Below are positions 47,897-61,143 of a stretch of 64,000 nucleotides of DNA, one piece after another. The notes below the pieces were generated by a model, which saw only the letters and a list, made by a program, of their open reading frames with translations, had not been told where the DNA came from and searched no databases. Source of the stretch: Sedimentibacter sp. SX930 (GTDB lineage Bacteria; Bacillota; Bacilli; Lactobacillales; Aerococcaceae); contig MUZD01000005.1 of assembly GCA_002155105.1 (NCBI GenBank), positions 1-64,000 on the forward strand, in the 5' to 3' direction. The position numbers and the translations under genes were made by a program. Each line of letters begins with the position of its first letter. Position 1 is the stretch's first letter.

Positions 47897-48209
47897 TTAT
47901 CCACAACCTTTTTTTTAATGCACAATGCCACGGGATAACTTCTGCAATCGCCCTGATTGCTCACACCTTCGACCCGGTTTATCCACATTCCTACAGCGTG
48001 TGCATTTCTACCGAAATCCCACCCGCAAAACCTGTGGAAAAGTGTATCAAACGTTGTAACAATGCATGTTTTAAAAACATTCCATCCCACAACCGACCGT
48101 GGACAACTGCTTCGTCAACAAAGATTGTCCACACCCTTCCCGAACCTGTGGACAACTATTTATACACCGGTTAATTGTTTTATTCACAGCTGAAAAGAGT
48201 TGTGGAAAA
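47897..48209. other. oriC, left DnaA-box cluster
   Basis: The spacer between rpmH and dnaA holds at least eight DnaA boxes. Perfect TTATCCACA is at 47897-47905 and 47979-47987, TTATTCACA at 48180-48188, and TTGTCCACA at 48125-48133 and on the minus strand at 48147-48155. TTTTCCACA occurs on the minus strand at 48033-48041 and 48201-48209, and a weaker TTGTCCACG at 48098-48106. The strand switch of gene orientation occurs here. This corresponds to the incAB-type boxes of Bacillus. Confidence 0.93.
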
Positions 48210-48223
48210 CTTTTTGATATAAT
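48201..48223 (+). promoter_or_regulatory. dnaA promoter with overlapping DnaA box
   Basis: An extended -10 (TGA-TATAAT, 48215-48223) with no good -35 is preceded by a DnaA box at 48201-48209 in the -35 region, which fits DnaA autoregulation. Confidence 0.6.
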
Positions 48224-48262
48224 GCTAAAATAAAAAGGACTCACTAAAAGGAGGTGTCCCAT

Positions 48263-49594
48263 TTGGATGACATCTATTCATTATGGCGTTATCTGCAAGA
48301 AAAATTTCAAGAATCACTGTCCAAAGTCAGCTACGATACTTGGATAGACAGCGCAGTCCCGGTCCGACTGACTGATACGAATATCATCATCGAAGTTCCC
48401 TCTTCTTTACATAAAGATTATTGGCAAAATAATTTGATGAGCAGAATTGTTGAAGGCATCTACGAATTTAGCGGCAAAGAACTGACTCCCATTTTTATGA
48501 TCAAGAACGAGGAAATGCCCGATATCGCAAAACCGACCATAAAACGCACCAACAACAATCGTCTCTTCAAGGATGCCCAACTGAACAGCAAGTATACCTT
48601 TGACACCTTTGTTATCGGAAAAGGAAACCAGATGGCTCACGCTGCCGCCCTCGTCGTGGCGGAGGAACCCGGCACAATCTACAACCCGCTCTTCTTCTAT
48701 GGAGGCGTCGGCTTAGGCAAGACCCATTTGATGCACGCCATCGGCCATCAAATGCTGCAACTGCGGCCAACCGCACGGGTAAAATACGTCAGCAGCGAAA
48801 CGTTCGCCAATGATTTCATCAATTCCATCCAGAATCGGACGCAGGAGCAATTCCGCAATGAATACCGCAGCGTCGACTTATTGATGGTCGATGATATCCA
48901 ATTTTTTGCCGACAAAGAAGGAACGCAGGAAGAGTTCTTCCATACTTTCAATGCGCTTTACGATGAACGCAAACAAATCGTGCTGACGAGCGATCGCTTG
49001 CCGAACGAGATCCCGAAACTGCAGGAACGGCTCGTCTCGCGTTTTGCTTGGGGCTTATCGGTTGATATCACACCGCCAGATCTGGAGACACGCATCGCCA
49101 TTCTGCGCAAAAAAGCCAACAGCGAGCGCTTGGAGATCCCGGATGATACCCTCAGCTACATCGCTGGGCAGATAGATTCCAACATCAGGGAACTGGAAGG
49201 TGCGCTCGTACGGGTTCAAGCCTATTCAGCGATACAAGGGACCGACATCACCACCAGTTTGGCAGCGGACGCCCTGAAGAGCATCATGCCTTCCGAAAAA
49301 CCAAAAGCTTTATCCATCTACGCCATCCAGCAAGCGGTAGGGAAATATTACCATGTGACCGTCGAGGAATTGAAAGGCAAGAAGCGCACCAAAGGGATCG
49401 TGGTGCCAAGACAAATCGCCATGTATCTTTCCCGAGTGATGACGGATAATTCCTTGCCGAAAATCGGTTCCGAATTCGGCGGCAAGGATCACACGACTGT
49501 CATCCACGCGCACGACAAGATTGCCCTTTCCGTAAAAAAAGACCCTGTTCTGCAACGCGAAATCGAGACGATCCAAAATAGTCTGAAAAAATGA
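48263..49594 (+). CDS. dnaA: chromosomal replication initiator protein DnaA
   Basis: DnaA binds boxes at oriC and melts the DNA. The N-terminal DnaB/partner domain (1-about 80), linker, and AAA+ domain follow in order: Walker A GGVGLGKT at about 147-154, Walker [11 protein letters not shown]. The C-terminal DNA-binding domain carries the signature [14 protein letters not shown] at 48263 is the likely start because GGAGG lies 8 nt upstream, giving [11 protein letters not shown]. The GTG at 48254 overlaps the ribosome-binding site. A TTG start would keep DnaA synthesis low. Length is then 443 residues. Confidence 0.98.
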   Translation: MDDIYSLWRYLQEKFQESLSKVSYDTWIDSAVPVRLTDTNIIIEVPSSLHKDYWQNNLMSRIVEGIYEFSGKELTPIFMIKNEEMPDIAKPTIKRTNNNRLFKDAQLNSKYTFDTFVIGKGNQMAHAAALVVAEEPGTIYNPLFFYGGVGLGKTHLMHAIGHQMLQLRPTARVKYVSSETFANDFINSIQNRTQEQFRNEYRSVDLLMVDDIQFFADKEGTQEEFFHTFNALYDERKQIVLTSDRLPNEIPKLQERLVSRFAWGLSVDITPPDLETRIAILRKKANSERLEIPDDTLSYIAGQIDSNIRELEGALVRVQAYSAIQGTDITTSLAADALKSIMPSEKPKALSIYAIQQAVGKYYHVTVEELKGKKRTKGIVVPRQIAMYLSRVMTDNSLPKIGSEFGGKDHTTVIHAHDKIALSVKKDPVLQREIETIQNSLKK

Positions 49595-49607
49595 TCCTCT
49601 CGCGCAT

Positions 49608-49740
49608 TGTGGATAAGCCAATAAATAAGACGCCATTTACGAACACGTTATCCACAGGTGGAAAACGATTGGTTTTATCAGCTTATTTCACTTATCCACA
49701 GTATAAACAGGCCCTACTACTATTACTAATATTATTTAAT
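49608..49740. other. oriC, right part: DnaA boxes and DnaA-trio unwinding element
   Basis: Perfect boxes lie at 49608-49616 (minus), 49648-49656 and 49692-49700. The last is followed by a GC patch (CAGGCC) and then CTACTACTATTACTAATATTA (49714-49734), the DnaA-trio repeat known from Bacillus, with A/T-rich DNA beyond. This is the likely strand-opening site. Confidence 0.9.
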
Positions 49741-49771
49741 TTATATGAATAACCATCGGAGGTCCCTTATT

Positions 49772-50923
49772 ATGAAATTTTCCATTAATCGTCAGGTTTT
49801 GATCAAACACTTATCTGACGTACAAAGAGCTATTTCCAGCAGAACGACAATCCCTATTTTGACAGGTGTAAAAATCAGCGCTGATGAAAATGGAATCGTA
49901 TTGAGCGGAAGCGACTCGGATATTTCCATCGAGACGCTTATCCCTGTGTCGGAAGAGAATAATCAGATCGAAATCCACACACAAGGCGGCATTGTCCTGC
50001 CTGCTCGTTTCTTCAGTGAAATCGTCAAAAAATTAGCTGATGAAAAAATCACGATTGAAGTCAAAGATCATTTCCAGACAAACATCACTTCCGCAAAAGC
50101 ATCTTTCACCATAAACGGAATAGATGTAAACAACTATCCGAATTTCCCGGTCATCGATTCTAATGAAGTCATCACCTTGCCGACTGCTTTATTCAAACAA
50201 GTGATCCAGCACACGGTAATCGCAACGTCGACACAGGAAAGCCGTCCGATCTTGACTGGGGTGAACATGACCATCCAAGATGGGAAATTGACAGCTGTCG
50301 CTACGGACAGCCATCGTTTAAGTCAGCGCGTCATCTCGATCGCGGCTCCGGACTCACAGCTGGAAAAAACCTACAATGTCATCATTCCCGGAAAAAGCTT
50401 GGTGGAACTCTCACGGATCGTTGAGAATCAAGCGACCATCGAAATGATGATCACGGAGAACCAAGTCCTTTTCAAAGCCGAAAATGTTTATTTCTACTCG
50501 CGCTTGCTGGAAGGCTACTACCCGGATACAAACCGCTTGATTCCAGCCAGCTCCAGCACTCAGATTGTCCTGAATGCCTATGATTTGCTGCAGGCTACCG
50601 ACCGTGCCTCCCTGCTTTCGCATGAAGGAAAAAACAACGTCGTCAAACTGTCCATCGACGCAAACAAAGTCGAGTTATCAGGAAACTCTCCTGAGGTCGG
50701 CAATGTGGAAGAATCCTTGGCTTATGAGTCCGCCAGTGGAGATCCGCTGATCATTTCCTTCAATCCTGATTACATGAAGGATGCGCTGCGCACATTCGGC
50801 CAACAGGATGTCCAAGTCAATTTCACTTCTGCTGTACGCCCATTCACAGTCGTGCCGGCAGATCGTGAAGACGATAACGATAATTCGTTCATCCAATTGA
50901 TCACGCCTGTAAGGACTTATTGA
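49772..50923 (+). CDS. dnaN: DNA polymerase III beta sliding clamp DnaN
   Basis: DnaN is the ring-shaped processivity clamp. The roughly 383-residue protein begins MKFSINRQVLIKHLSDVQRA and ends with the clamp C-terminus ITPVRTY. Three repeated clamp domains are implied by length. ATG at 49772 follows CGGAGGTCC. An in-frame ATG at 49745 lies before that site and is rejected. It is followed by a strong terminator. Confidence 0.98.
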   Translation: MKFSINRQVLIKHLSDVQRAISSRTTIPILTGVKISADENGIVLSGSDSDISIETLIPVSEENNQIEIHTQGGIVLPARFFSEIVKKLADEKITIEVKDHFQTNITSAKASFTINGIDVNNYPNFPVIDSNEVITLPTALFKQVIQHTVIATSTQESRPILTGVNMTIQDGKLTAVATDSHRLSQRVISIAAPDSQLEKTYNVIIPGKSLVELSRIVENQATIEMMITENQVLFKAENVYFYSRLLEGYYPDTNRLIPASSSTQIVLNAYDLLQATDRASLLSHEGKNNVVKLSIDANKVELSGNSPEVGNVEESLAYESASGDPLIISFNPDYMKDALRTFGQQDVQVNFTSAVRPFTVVPADREDDNDNSFIQLITPVRTY

Positions 50924-50936
50924 TCCGATTGGTAAA

Positions 50937-50982
50937 ATCCAAAAAGCAAGGAGACGATCCGATCGTTTTCTTGCTTTTTGCT
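50937..50982 (+). terminator. terminator of dnaA-dnaN
   Basis: AAAAAGCAAG and ACGAT blocks pair with ATCGT and CTTGCTTTTTG (50941-50980), a bidirectional-looking hairpin 14 bp after the dnaN stop. Confidence 0.9.
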
Positions 50983-51185
50983 TATCCAAAAATGAAAATG
51001 CTCGGACCAGCCGTTTTTCCCATAGGAAGAAAGTCTGCATGTGCTGCATTTGTTCGGCTAAAGATAAAATGACTGAAAAACGCGAATTTTAAATTTATAA
51101 GCCTATAGGCGCTTTCGTTTACATATAGCTAATTTGTATTGTTTTCGGAAAAAATTGAAATAAGGGCCTTTTTTTTCGCGAAAAT

Positions 51186-51262
51186 TTGAAATTGATCAAA
51201 AAAAATAGTATAATAAACATATTAATGAGCGTTGTTGCGTGGATTTTATTTTCCACGCTTAT
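51186..51262 (+). promoter_or_regulatory. yaaA-recF-gyrBA promoter and leader hairpin
   Basis: TTGAAA (51186-51191), 17-nt spacer, perfect TATAAT (51209-51214). The transcript soon meets a 7-bp stem GCGTGGA/TCCACGC (51237-51258) followed by TTATTTTATT, which looks like a weak terminator or attenuator. The rest of the 50983-51185 spacer is A/T-rich with no gene. Confidence 0.65.
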
Positions 51263-51277
51263 TTTATTGGAAAATAG

Positions 51278-51549
51278 GTGAATTTCTTGAAAAATATTGT
51301 GAATATTGATGCAGAGTTCATTACTCTTGGTCAACTACTGAAACATGTTAATCTGATTTCCAGCGGCGGAATGGCCAAATGGTTCCTTTCAGAATATGTG
51401 GTTTACGTAGATAACGAAAAAGAAGACCGCAGAGGCCGCAAATTGTTTCCCGGTACGATGATCGACATCCCGGGTGAAGGCACTTTCTTCATCCAGTCAA
51501 CAAAATCGGATAAAGAAGAGGCTGAGCAAGACAACAGTGAGTCCGAAGC

Positions 51550-51553
<4 letters not shown>
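51278..51553 (+). CDS. yaaA: S4-domain RNA-binding protein YaaA (RlbA)
   Basis: A small S4-fold protein always encoded between dnaN and recF in Firmicutes, probably ribosome- or RNA-binding. EFITLGQLLKHVNLISSGGMAKWFL and the following VYVDNEKEDRRGRKL show the S4 alpha-L motif. An acidic tail (about 78-91) is unusual. The start is either GTG at 51278 or TTG at 51287 (AGGTG 6 nt upstream). It overlaps recF by 4 bp. Confidence 0.92.
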
Positions 51554-54613
<3,060 letters not shown>

Positions 54614-54631
54614 AAGGGGGTTGGAAATTAA

Positions 54632-57259
54632 ATGTCTGATGAAATTGAAAAAATAAATGATCAAGCCATGGAACAAAGGGAATTAAGCCATGAAATGGAA
54701 ACTTCATTCCTGGAATATGCCATGAGCGTTATCGTAGCCAGGGCTTTGCCTGACGTCCGTGACGGACTCAAGCCGGTCCATCGCCGTATTCTGTACGGTA
54801 TGAGCGAATTGGGCGTTACGCCTGATAAAGCACACAAAAAATCCGCACGTATCGTCGGGGACGTAATGGGTAAGTACCATCCCCACGGTGACAGTGCCAT
54901 CTATGAATCCATGGTGCGTATGTCCCAGGATTTCAGTTACCGTTATCCGTTGGTCGATGGACACGGAAACTTCGGCTCAATCGATGGAGACAGCGCCGCA
55001 GCGATGCGTTACACCGAAGCGCGGATGTCAAAAATCGCCTTGGAGATGTTGCGTGACCTCAACAAGGATACCGTCGATTACCACGATAACTATGACGGTT
55101 CCGAAAGTGAACCCGATGTATTGCCGGCCCGCTTCCCTAACCTGCTGGTGAATGGAGCTTCCGGTATCGCTGTTGGGATGGCGACAAATATCCCACCGCA
55201 CAACCTGACGGAAGTCATTTCCGCCCTGCATATCCTGATGAATGATCCGGATGCGACGACTGCCGAATTGATGGAGGCCGTTCCTGGCCCCGATTTCCCT
55301 ACAGGCGGTATCGTCATGGGCAAATCAGGCATCAGAAAAGCCTATGAAACGGGCAAAGGCTCAATCATTGTCCGCGGACGTGTAGAGGTCGAAATCCTGA
55401 AAAACGGCAAAGAACGCATCATCATTTCGGAATTGCCTTACATGGTCAACAAAGCGAAATTGGTCGAACGGATTGCTGAACTGGCCCGCGATAAACGGAT
55501 CGAAGGCATAACCGACTTGGCGGATGAATCCGACCGCGACGGCATGCGTGTTGTCATCGATGTCCGCAAGGATGTCAGTGCCGGCGTCATTCTGAATAAT
55601 CTCTATAAATTGACGCCGCTCCAATCATCTTTCGGCTTCAATATGTTGGCGATCGTAAAAGGCATCCCTAAAGTGCTGGGACTCAAGCAGATTCTGGTCC
55701 ATTACCTGGAACACCAAGAAGAAGTCATCCGCAGAAGAGCCGCATTCGATAAACGAAAAGCGGAAGCCCGTGCGCATATCTTGGCCGGTTTGCGGATCGC
55801 TTTGGATCATATCGATGAAATCGTAGCGATTCTGCGCGGTTCAACCAATGGCGATGCGGCCAAACAAATCTTCATCGACAAATACGGTCTTTCCGACAAA
55901 CAAGCGCAAGCCATTTTGGATATGCGTTTGGTGCGTCTGACCGGTTTGGAAAGAGAAAAAGTTGAAGCAGAGTATGATGCGCTGATGGCTTTGATTGCTG
56001 ATCTGGCTGATATTTTAGCGAATGAGCAGCGTGTCTTCGACATCATCTATACGGAACTGCTTGAAATCCAAGAAAAATTCGGCGACAAACGTCGTACGGA
56101 ACTTTTGGTCGGAGAAGTATTGTCGCTTGAGGATGAAGACTTGATCGAAGAGGAAGACATCGTCCTGACTTTGACCCACAACGGTTACATCAAACGTTTG
56201 CCGAACAGCGAATTCAGAGCCCAAAAACGCGGCGGACGCGGTGTCCAAGGCATGGGCATCCATGATGATGATTTCATCGAAACGCTGATTTCGGCATCGA
56301 CGCACGATGTGTTGCTGTACTTCTCGAACCAAGGGAAAGTATACAAAACAAAAGGCTATGAAGTGCCTGAATACGGCCGCCAGGCAAAAGGTTTGCCGAT
56401 CATCAACTTGCTGAACTTGGATGCCAACGAGAAAATCCAAGCCATCATCAATGTCAAAGGTGGCCCGCAAGACGGGGATTACTTGTTCTTCACGACACGG
56501 ATGGGTACCGTCAAACGGACATCCGCCACTGAATTCCAAAATATCCGTCAAAGCGGTCTGCGCGCAATCAACCTGAAGGATGAGGATGAGCTGATCAAAG
56601 TATCCTTGACTGACGGCAACCAGAACATCATCATCGGAACGCACTTCGGCTATTCCGTAAGCTTTGATGAAAAGGACGTCCGCGATATGGGGAGGACCGC
56701 CACCGGTGTCCGAGGCGTGAAACTGAGAGAAAACGATTATGTTGTCGGCATGGATGTGCTGAAACACGAGTCGGAAGTTCTGATCATCACGGAAAATGGT
56801 TACGGCAAACGTACGGCAGCCGATGAGTATGCCATCAAAGGACGCGGCGGCAAAGGGGTCAAAACAGCCAACATCACTGAGAAAAACGGTAAATTGGTAG
56901 GGTTGACGACTGTCTCCGGCGATGAAGACATCATGATCATCACGGACAAAGGCGTCATGATCCGTTTCCACGCGGATGCCATTTCCCAAACTGGCCGTGC
57001 CACTCTGGGCGTACGCTTGATCAAGCTTGATGGCGAAGCCATTGTATCGACAATGGCAAAAGTTGAGCGCGAAGAGGATGAAGAAGTTGTGGCACCTCTG
57101 AATGAGGAAGTGGGCTCAGAAGGCGAAAACAGCGCCTTAGAAGCAGCTGATGCTACCGAACAGGCAAATACACCAGATGCAGCGGAAACATCCGAAATGG
57201 CCGATAAATTGAGCGATTTCGCGGATGAACTGTTGGATGAAGAAGATTCGGAAGAATAA
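54632..57259 (+). CDS. gyrA: DNA gyrase subunit A
   Basis: GyrA cuts and rejoins DNA. Catalytic Tyr127 lies in RYTEARMSK. The quinolone-determining positions appear wild type, with Ser88 and Glu92 in HGDSAIYE. The C-terminal beta-pinwheel contains the GyrA box QKRGGRG. The last about 65 residues are strongly acidic (many Glu/Asp, ending LLDEEDSEE), longer than in Bacillus. Such tails are known to tune supercoiling in some gyrases. AAGGGGG precedes the ATG. It is followed by a strong terminator. Confidence 0.99.
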   Translation: MSDEIEKINDQAMEQRELSHEMETSFLEYAMSVIVARALPDVRDGLKPVHRRILYGMSELGVTPDKAHKKSARIVGDVMGKYHPHGDSAIYESMVRMSQDFSYRYPLVDGHGNFGSIDGDSAAAMRYTEARMSKIALEMLRDLNKDTVDYHDNYDGSESEPDVLPARFPNLLVNGASGIAVGMATNIPPHNLTEVISALHILMNDPDATTAELMEAVPGPDFPTGGIVMGKSGIRKAYETGKGSIIVRGRVEVEILKNGKERIIISELPYMVNKAKLVERIAELARDKRIEGITDLADESDRDGMRVVIDVRKDVSAGVILNNLYKLTPLQSSFGFNMLAIVKGIPKVLGLKQILVHYLEHQEEVIRRRAAFDKRKAEARAHILAGLRIALDHIDEIVAILRGSTNGDAAKQIFIDKYGLSDKQAQAILDMRLVRLTGLEREKVEAEYDALMALIADLADILANEQRVFDIIYTELLEIQEKFGDKRRTELLVGEVLSLEDEDLIEEEDIVLTLTHNGYIKRLPNSEFRAQKRGGRGVQGMGIHDDDFIETLISASTHDVLLYFSNQGKVYKTKGYEVPEYGRQAKGLPIINLLNLDANEKIQAIINVKGGPQDGDYLFFTTRMGTVKRTSATEFQNIRQSGLRAINLKDEDELIKVSLTDGNQNIIIGTHFGYSVSFDEKDVRDMGRTATGVRGVKLRENDYVVGMDVLKHESEVLIITENGYGKRTAADEYAIKGRGGKGVKTANITEKNGKLVGLTTVSGDEDIMIITDKGVMIRFHADAISQTGRATLGVRLIKLDGEAIVSTMAKVEREEDEEVVAPLNEEVGSEGENSALEAADATEQANTPDAAETSEMADKLSDFADELLDEEDSEE

Positions 57260-57284
57260 AACTTCGATACAAAAGCTAATACCG

Positions 57285-57330
57285 CTAAAACGGAGGAAAC
57301 CGTCCCAGGACAGTTTCCTCCGTTTTTTTT
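57285..57330 (+). terminator. terminator of gyrB-gyrA
   Basis: A 13-bp stem (AAACGGAGGAAAC at about 57288-57300 with its complement at 57313-57325) followed by eight U. Confidence 0.95.
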
Positions 57331-57360
57331 GCCATCTTTGAATGAGGCTGAAAAAAAGGC

Positions 57361-57389
57361 TTGCCATAAAAAATGAAATATGGTACAAT
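57361..57389 (+). promoter_or_regulatory. rpsF-ssb-rpsR promoter
   Basis: TTGCCA (57361-57366), 17-nt spacer, TACAAT (57384-57389). Confidence 0.75.
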
Positions 57390-57420
57390 CTTTAGATGTG
57401 AGTAATCCTGAAAAGGTACT

Positions 57421-57462
57421 CTCCTTGCTCTTACAAAAGTAAGGGCCAAAGTCCACAAGGAG
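57421..57462 (+). promoter_or_regulatory. putative S6:S18 autoregulatory leader hairpin
   Basis: CTCCTTG (57421-57427) pairs with CAAGGAG (57456-57462), which contains the rpsF Shine-Dalgarno sequence. A second small stem CTTAC/GTAAG (57430-57443) and an internal bulge lie inside. The position and fold agree with the bacterial S6:S18 leader motif, in which the S6-S18 dimer represses its own operon. The family assignment is by eye. Confidence 0.65.
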
Positions 57463-57473
57463 GTGACAGTCAA

Positions 57474-57767
57474 ATGAGCAATTACGAAATCAACTACATT
57501 ATCCGTCCTAACATCGAAGAAGAAGCTAAAGCAGAATTGATCGCACGTTTCGATTCTATTTTAACTGATAATGGCGCTGAAGTTATTGAATCAAAAGACT
57601 GGGCGAAACGCCGTTTAGCTTATGAAATCAAAGATTTTCGTGAAGGTATCTACCATATCGTGAAAATTTCTGCTTCAGATGCTAAAGCAATCGACGAATT
57701 CGACCGTCTAGCAAAGATCAATAGCGATATCATTCGCCACATCGTTGTTAAAGTAGAAACTAAGTAA
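57474..57767 (+). CDS. rpsF: 30S ribosomal protein S6
   Basis: A 97-residue S6 starting [20 protein letters not shown] with the conserved [25 protein letters not shown] precedes the ATG. First gene of rpsF-ssb-rpsR. A parS site begins 2 bp after its stop. Confidence 0.98.
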   Translation: MSNYEINYIIRPNIEEEAKAELIARFDSILTDNGAEVIESKDWAKRRLAYEIKDFREGIYHIVKISASDAKAIDEFDRLAKINSDIIRHIVVKVETK

Positions 57768-57769
57768 AG

Positions 57770-57785
57770 TGTTCCACGTGAAACA
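57770..57785. promoter_or_regulatory. parS site between rpsF and ssb
   Basis: TGTTCCACGTGAAACA fits the ParB consensus TGTTNCACGTGAAACA exactly. It lies in the 38-bp spacer just before the ssb ribosome-binding site, about 8 kb right of the unwinding element. Confidence 0.92.
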
Positions 57786-57805
57786 TTTTGAAAGGAGTAA
57801 GATGA

Positions 57806-58357
57806 ATGATTAATAATGTTGTCTTAGTCGGCAGACTTACAAAAGATGTTGATTTACGCTATACATCCAGCGGCACAGCAGTCGGAACCTTCGCTCTTGC
57901 AGTAAACAGACAGTTTACTAACCAAGCAGGAGAAAGAGAAGCTGACTTCATCAATTGTGTCATTTGGAGAAAATCTGCAGAGAATTTCGCGAATTTCACT
58001 CGTAAAGGCTCTTTAGTCGGTATCACTGGCCGAATCCAAACAAGGAATTATGATAATCAACAAGGACAGCGCGTATACGTGACTGAAGTCGTTGCAGATA
58101 ATTTCACATTGTTGGAATCGAAAACAACTACCGAACAAAGACCGAGAGAGACTGGCGCAGCTTCTTCAAATCAAGCAGCTCCGAGTGCAAACTTCGGATC
58201 AAGCAAATCTTTTGAATCTAACCAAAACCAAGGACAGTATAATAATCAATACTCTTCTCCGAAACAAAACGGTTTTTCTGATTTTAACTCAACTGCTGAT
58301 CCGTTTTCATCAAACGGAGAATCAATTGACATTTCAGATGATGATTTACCGTTCTAG
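57806..58357 (+). CDS. ssb: single-stranded DNA-binding protein
   Basis: SSB covers ssDNA in replication and repair. The OB fold (1-about 110, [20 protein letters not shown]) is followed by a Gln/Asn/Ser-rich flexible linker and the acidic protein-interaction tip DISDDDLPF. The 183 residues are typical. AAAGGAG lies upstream of the ATG. Confidence 0.98.
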   Translation: MINNVVLVGRLTKDVDLRYTSSGTAVGTFALAVNRQFTNQAGEREADFINCVIWRKSAENFANFTRKGSLVGITGRIQTRNYDNQQGQRVYVTEVVADNFTLLESKTTTEQRPRETGAASSNQAAPSANFGSSKSFESNQNQGQYNNQYSSPKQNGFSDFNSTADPFSSNGESIDISDDDLPF

Positions 58358-58400
58358 TCTTTAGGACAGAACGGTTAGTTTAGGAAAAGGAGGAATTGAC

Positions 58401-58643
58401 ATGGCATTTCAACGTAACAGCAGAGGCGGACGCAAACGTAAGAAAGTTTGTTATTTCTGTGCTAACCACATTGATCATGTAGATTACAAAGAGACTGATT
58501 TATTGAAACGTTATATATCTGAAAAAGGTAAAATTTTACCTCGTCGTGTAACAGGTACATGCGCTAAACATCAAAGAACTTTGACTGTATCTATCAAACG
58601 TTCTCGTATCATGGCTCTTATGCCATTTACATTAGCAGAATAA
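58401..58643 (+). CDS. rpsR: 30S ribosomal protein S18
   Basis: An 80-residue S18 with [18 protein letters not shown] and [12 protein letters not shown]. The CxxC plus downstream Cys/His suggest the zinc-binding (C+) form. AAAAGGAGG precedes the ATG. Last gene before the long gene-free region. Confidence 0.98.
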   Translation: MAFQRNSRGGRKRKKVCYFCANHIDHVDYKETDLLKRYISEKGKILPRRVTGTCAKHQRTLTVSIKRSRIMALMPFTLAE

Positions 58644-58647
58644 TATT

Positions 58648-58681
58648 AAGGGAGTCGCTTCCAGGAGCGCTCCTTTTTTTG
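58648..58681 (+). terminator. terminator of rpsF-ssb-rpsR
   Basis: GGAG-CGCT pairs with AGCG-CTCC (58651-58673, one bulged base) followed by seven U. Confidence 0.93.
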
Positions 58682-59176
58682 TACCCAAAAACAGTTGCTG
58701 GATATGGACACGCATTGCATCTTAGCACCTACCCCCTCTTCCTGATACAAATTTTTTTGAAGTGCCCTATCCGCTTCTATCGAACGAGCGTATGGTCAGA
58801 TAAAGCAAACTGCTTGATGCATCGTTCTGAGAGGCTCCGCCCAAGCACTAAATCAGCCAAGTAGACACTATATTTATCTATCAGGGTGAGCCGGATCATT
58901 CCGATAACACTATCCCTCAATACATGGGACACTCCATTTAAACGCCCCACCCTCCGCTTCTTACTGACAGAAATACTCCAAAGTATTTTTCATAAGCGCT
59001 GGTTCCCTCTACCTGGGTATTCTCCATCGATAGATATAAGGATAGGCACTAGAATGCTCTGATCGGGCCATTATATCCCTGTGAGAACGAACCATCCTAA
59101 GTCATGGGTAAATACTTCTAATAAGAATGCAGATGCTGTCAGAGGCTCAAATTTCGCTGATTTCAATAAAAGAAAA

Positions 59177-59224
59177 ACAAACGGCGATACAATGTTCCAC
59201 GTGGAACATTGTATCGCCGTTTGT
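59177..59224. repeat. 48-bp perfect palindrome centred on parS
   Basis: Each 24-nt arm (59177-59200 and 59201-59224) is the exact reverse complement of the other with no loop. The centre TGTTCCACGTGGAACA (59193-59208) is a fully symmetric parS variant. On the minus strand the palindrome is followed by a U-rich run (TTTTTCTTTTATT), so it could also end leftward transcripts. It can form a cruciform. Confidence 0.9.
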
Positions 59225-60261
59225 GATGCTGAATAACTTCTGGATTGCTCCAATATATTTTCCTTAGTGGGTATTGCTCTCAAAAATTGAAAGTGGGAAT
59301 CCCCAAAAAGTATCACCTGCGGATCTAGGCCATCTCCTGATGCGTATGCTTCATTCATAAATAATATATTTCTGAAACAGGCAGAACTGGATTGTTTGGG
59401 ATTGGCTACAGTTTTCAATCCAGCAAACAATAAGACATCCCCTTCTATCCCCCGTACTGTAGTAGTTACCCGATACGTAACAACACATATCAGCGACATA
59501 CCTCCCCTGTTTTCTTAAGGGCTATAAAACAGATAGTGATGCCCCACGAAATCAGACTCATTCAATTGAATATATTGCAGATGAACTAAGGACTTGGCAT
59601 CATGAGATACCCATCCGTCTGTGCGTGAAAAGTTGCCGATATTACATTTATAGCTATCGAAATTATTAATAGATGCATAGGATCAGGTCCCGGATTGAAA
59701 AAAATATACATGGCATCAAAAAATGAAAACAAATTGGCACTATTCAAATAGGGTCATCCTTACTGTTGAAGGTTTTCGTTTAAGCTGTATATTCCTAAGG
59801 TGCAGCTGAATTGAAATGATGGATATTCTGAAGTTATTCATCAATGACACATGGCCAAAGTCGCTGGCTTGTGCCGCCACCCATTGATTTACGGCGGATG
59901 ACTTCACCCTTGCTGCAACGGACCTGCCGAAGCGATGATCGCTCGAATTAAGCGCCATTTTTTTTGCGGTTTCCATCAAGTGTCTGGGTGAGTTATGCTC
60001 ACATAACGATTTTTTCCTGGAAATTTAGACTTAGGGCTTTACGGTTTTTTGGTGTTTGGTCGGTTGAATTGTCTCGCTTCACCAGCTACATCCCCGTAAT
60101 GTTTGGGCTAATTGCGATGAATCAAAATTAAAGTTAGGTGCTGGAAGAGCAATAGGCTTTTTTTTGCATACTATATTGATGGGATGGATTTCATCGAGGT
60201 AGTTGATCTCACTGGCATGTGATGTAGGTTGTACACAGGCTGATTATATTTGTATTTTCTA

Positions 60262-60770
60262 TTATCCACAAAAGGATATGAAGATTATTTCAGGACTGAC
60301 TGTACATTAAAAAACAAGATGTGGAAAACTATTCCCTGCTCTTTTATCCACAGAAGGATCTCATCAAGATCAACGGACTTCTGTTATGAATTTGCAAACG
60401 GGCAGGAATGACTAATTGCTGGATATATAGGGTGACTTTTTCAAAATCCGGTAATTTTCATTAAAATGATAGAAAATTCATCCAAAATAAAGGACATTAT
60501 TTCATAAATACACTAATCAAACAAATGTTCAGACGAATATATAGGAATCAGCGTAATCACACCGACTTATGCACAGGATGTCCACAGGTATTCGACAGCG
60601 CCAAAGCTGTCATAAATAATAGCAAGTTAATAAGTTATCAACAAAGTTATTTTATAGCGGAAATCCTATTATAGCAAGGTTAGAACATACTATTCGATGG
60701 AGTTATGCACAGGCAAACGTCGAATAATGTGCATAACTGCAAAGGGTGGGGATAGTTCGAGTTATCCACA
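60262..60770. other. second DnaA-box cluster
   Basis: Six boxes matching TTATNCACA occur within 510 bp: TTATCCACA at 60262-60270, 60344-60352 and 60762-60770, and TTATGCACA at 60567-60575, 60703-60711 and, on the minus strand, 60728-60736. A TTTTCCACA lies on the minus strand at 60320-60328, and a partial ATGTCCACA near 60578. Chance would give far less than one. No DnaA-trio follows any box, so titration or regulation of DnaA is more likely than a second strand-opening site. Confidence 0.8.
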
Positions 60771-61051
60771 AAAAAATGTGCTGCTAAAAAATACGAAAAC
60801 TGAAAAAAATAGACAGGATGAAAATCAATTTTCAAGCAAGAAAATTGATTCTGCAGATTTTATGAAAAAATAGAAGAACATCGTATAGCTAGATTATTCA
60901 AATAATTAGTGAAATAGTAATAGAAGTCATTAGAAAAATCATTTTTCGTAAAAAGGGTTGTTGGAATAATAGATTGAAAGAAAGCGAGTTTAAGATGAAA
61001 AAATAGTAAGAGAAGGGATCAAATCGAAAAGACAGCATAATCGAACAAAAA

Positions 61052-61067
61052 AGTTCCACGTGGAACA
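61052..61067. promoter_or_regulatory. parS-like site
   Basis: AGTTCCACGTGGAACA differs from the symmetric parS variant at the first base only. Confidence 0.75.
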
Positions 61068-61127
61068 TAGATTAAGAAAAATGGAATATACACAGGAGTT
61101 TTAAAAATAGAAGGGGTAATCAAAAAA

Positions 61128-61143
61128 TGTTCCACGTGGAACT
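61128..61143. promoter_or_regulatory. parS-like site
   Basis: TGTTCCACGTGGAACT differs from the symmetric parS variant at the last base only. Its centre is 76 bp from that of the previous site. Confidence 0.75.

Noticed and set aside
59071-59499. Leftward 142-codon open frame in the gene-free region, with GGGGAGG just before its ATG
   Set aside because: The ribosome-binding site directly abuts the ATG, the frame reads straight through the 48-bp parS palindrome, the protein has no recognisable pattern and codon use does not resemble neighbours. A CTG start at better spacing is possible, so it is not fully excluded.
59740-59979. Leftward 79-codon open frame
   Set aside because: No ribosome-binding site before the ATG and no family resemblance.
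60900-60930. DnaA-trio-like TAG/TAA repeats near the second DnaA-box cluster
   Set aside because: The repeats are in the wrong orientation and no DnaA box lies at the correct side and distance, so a second unwinding element is not supported.
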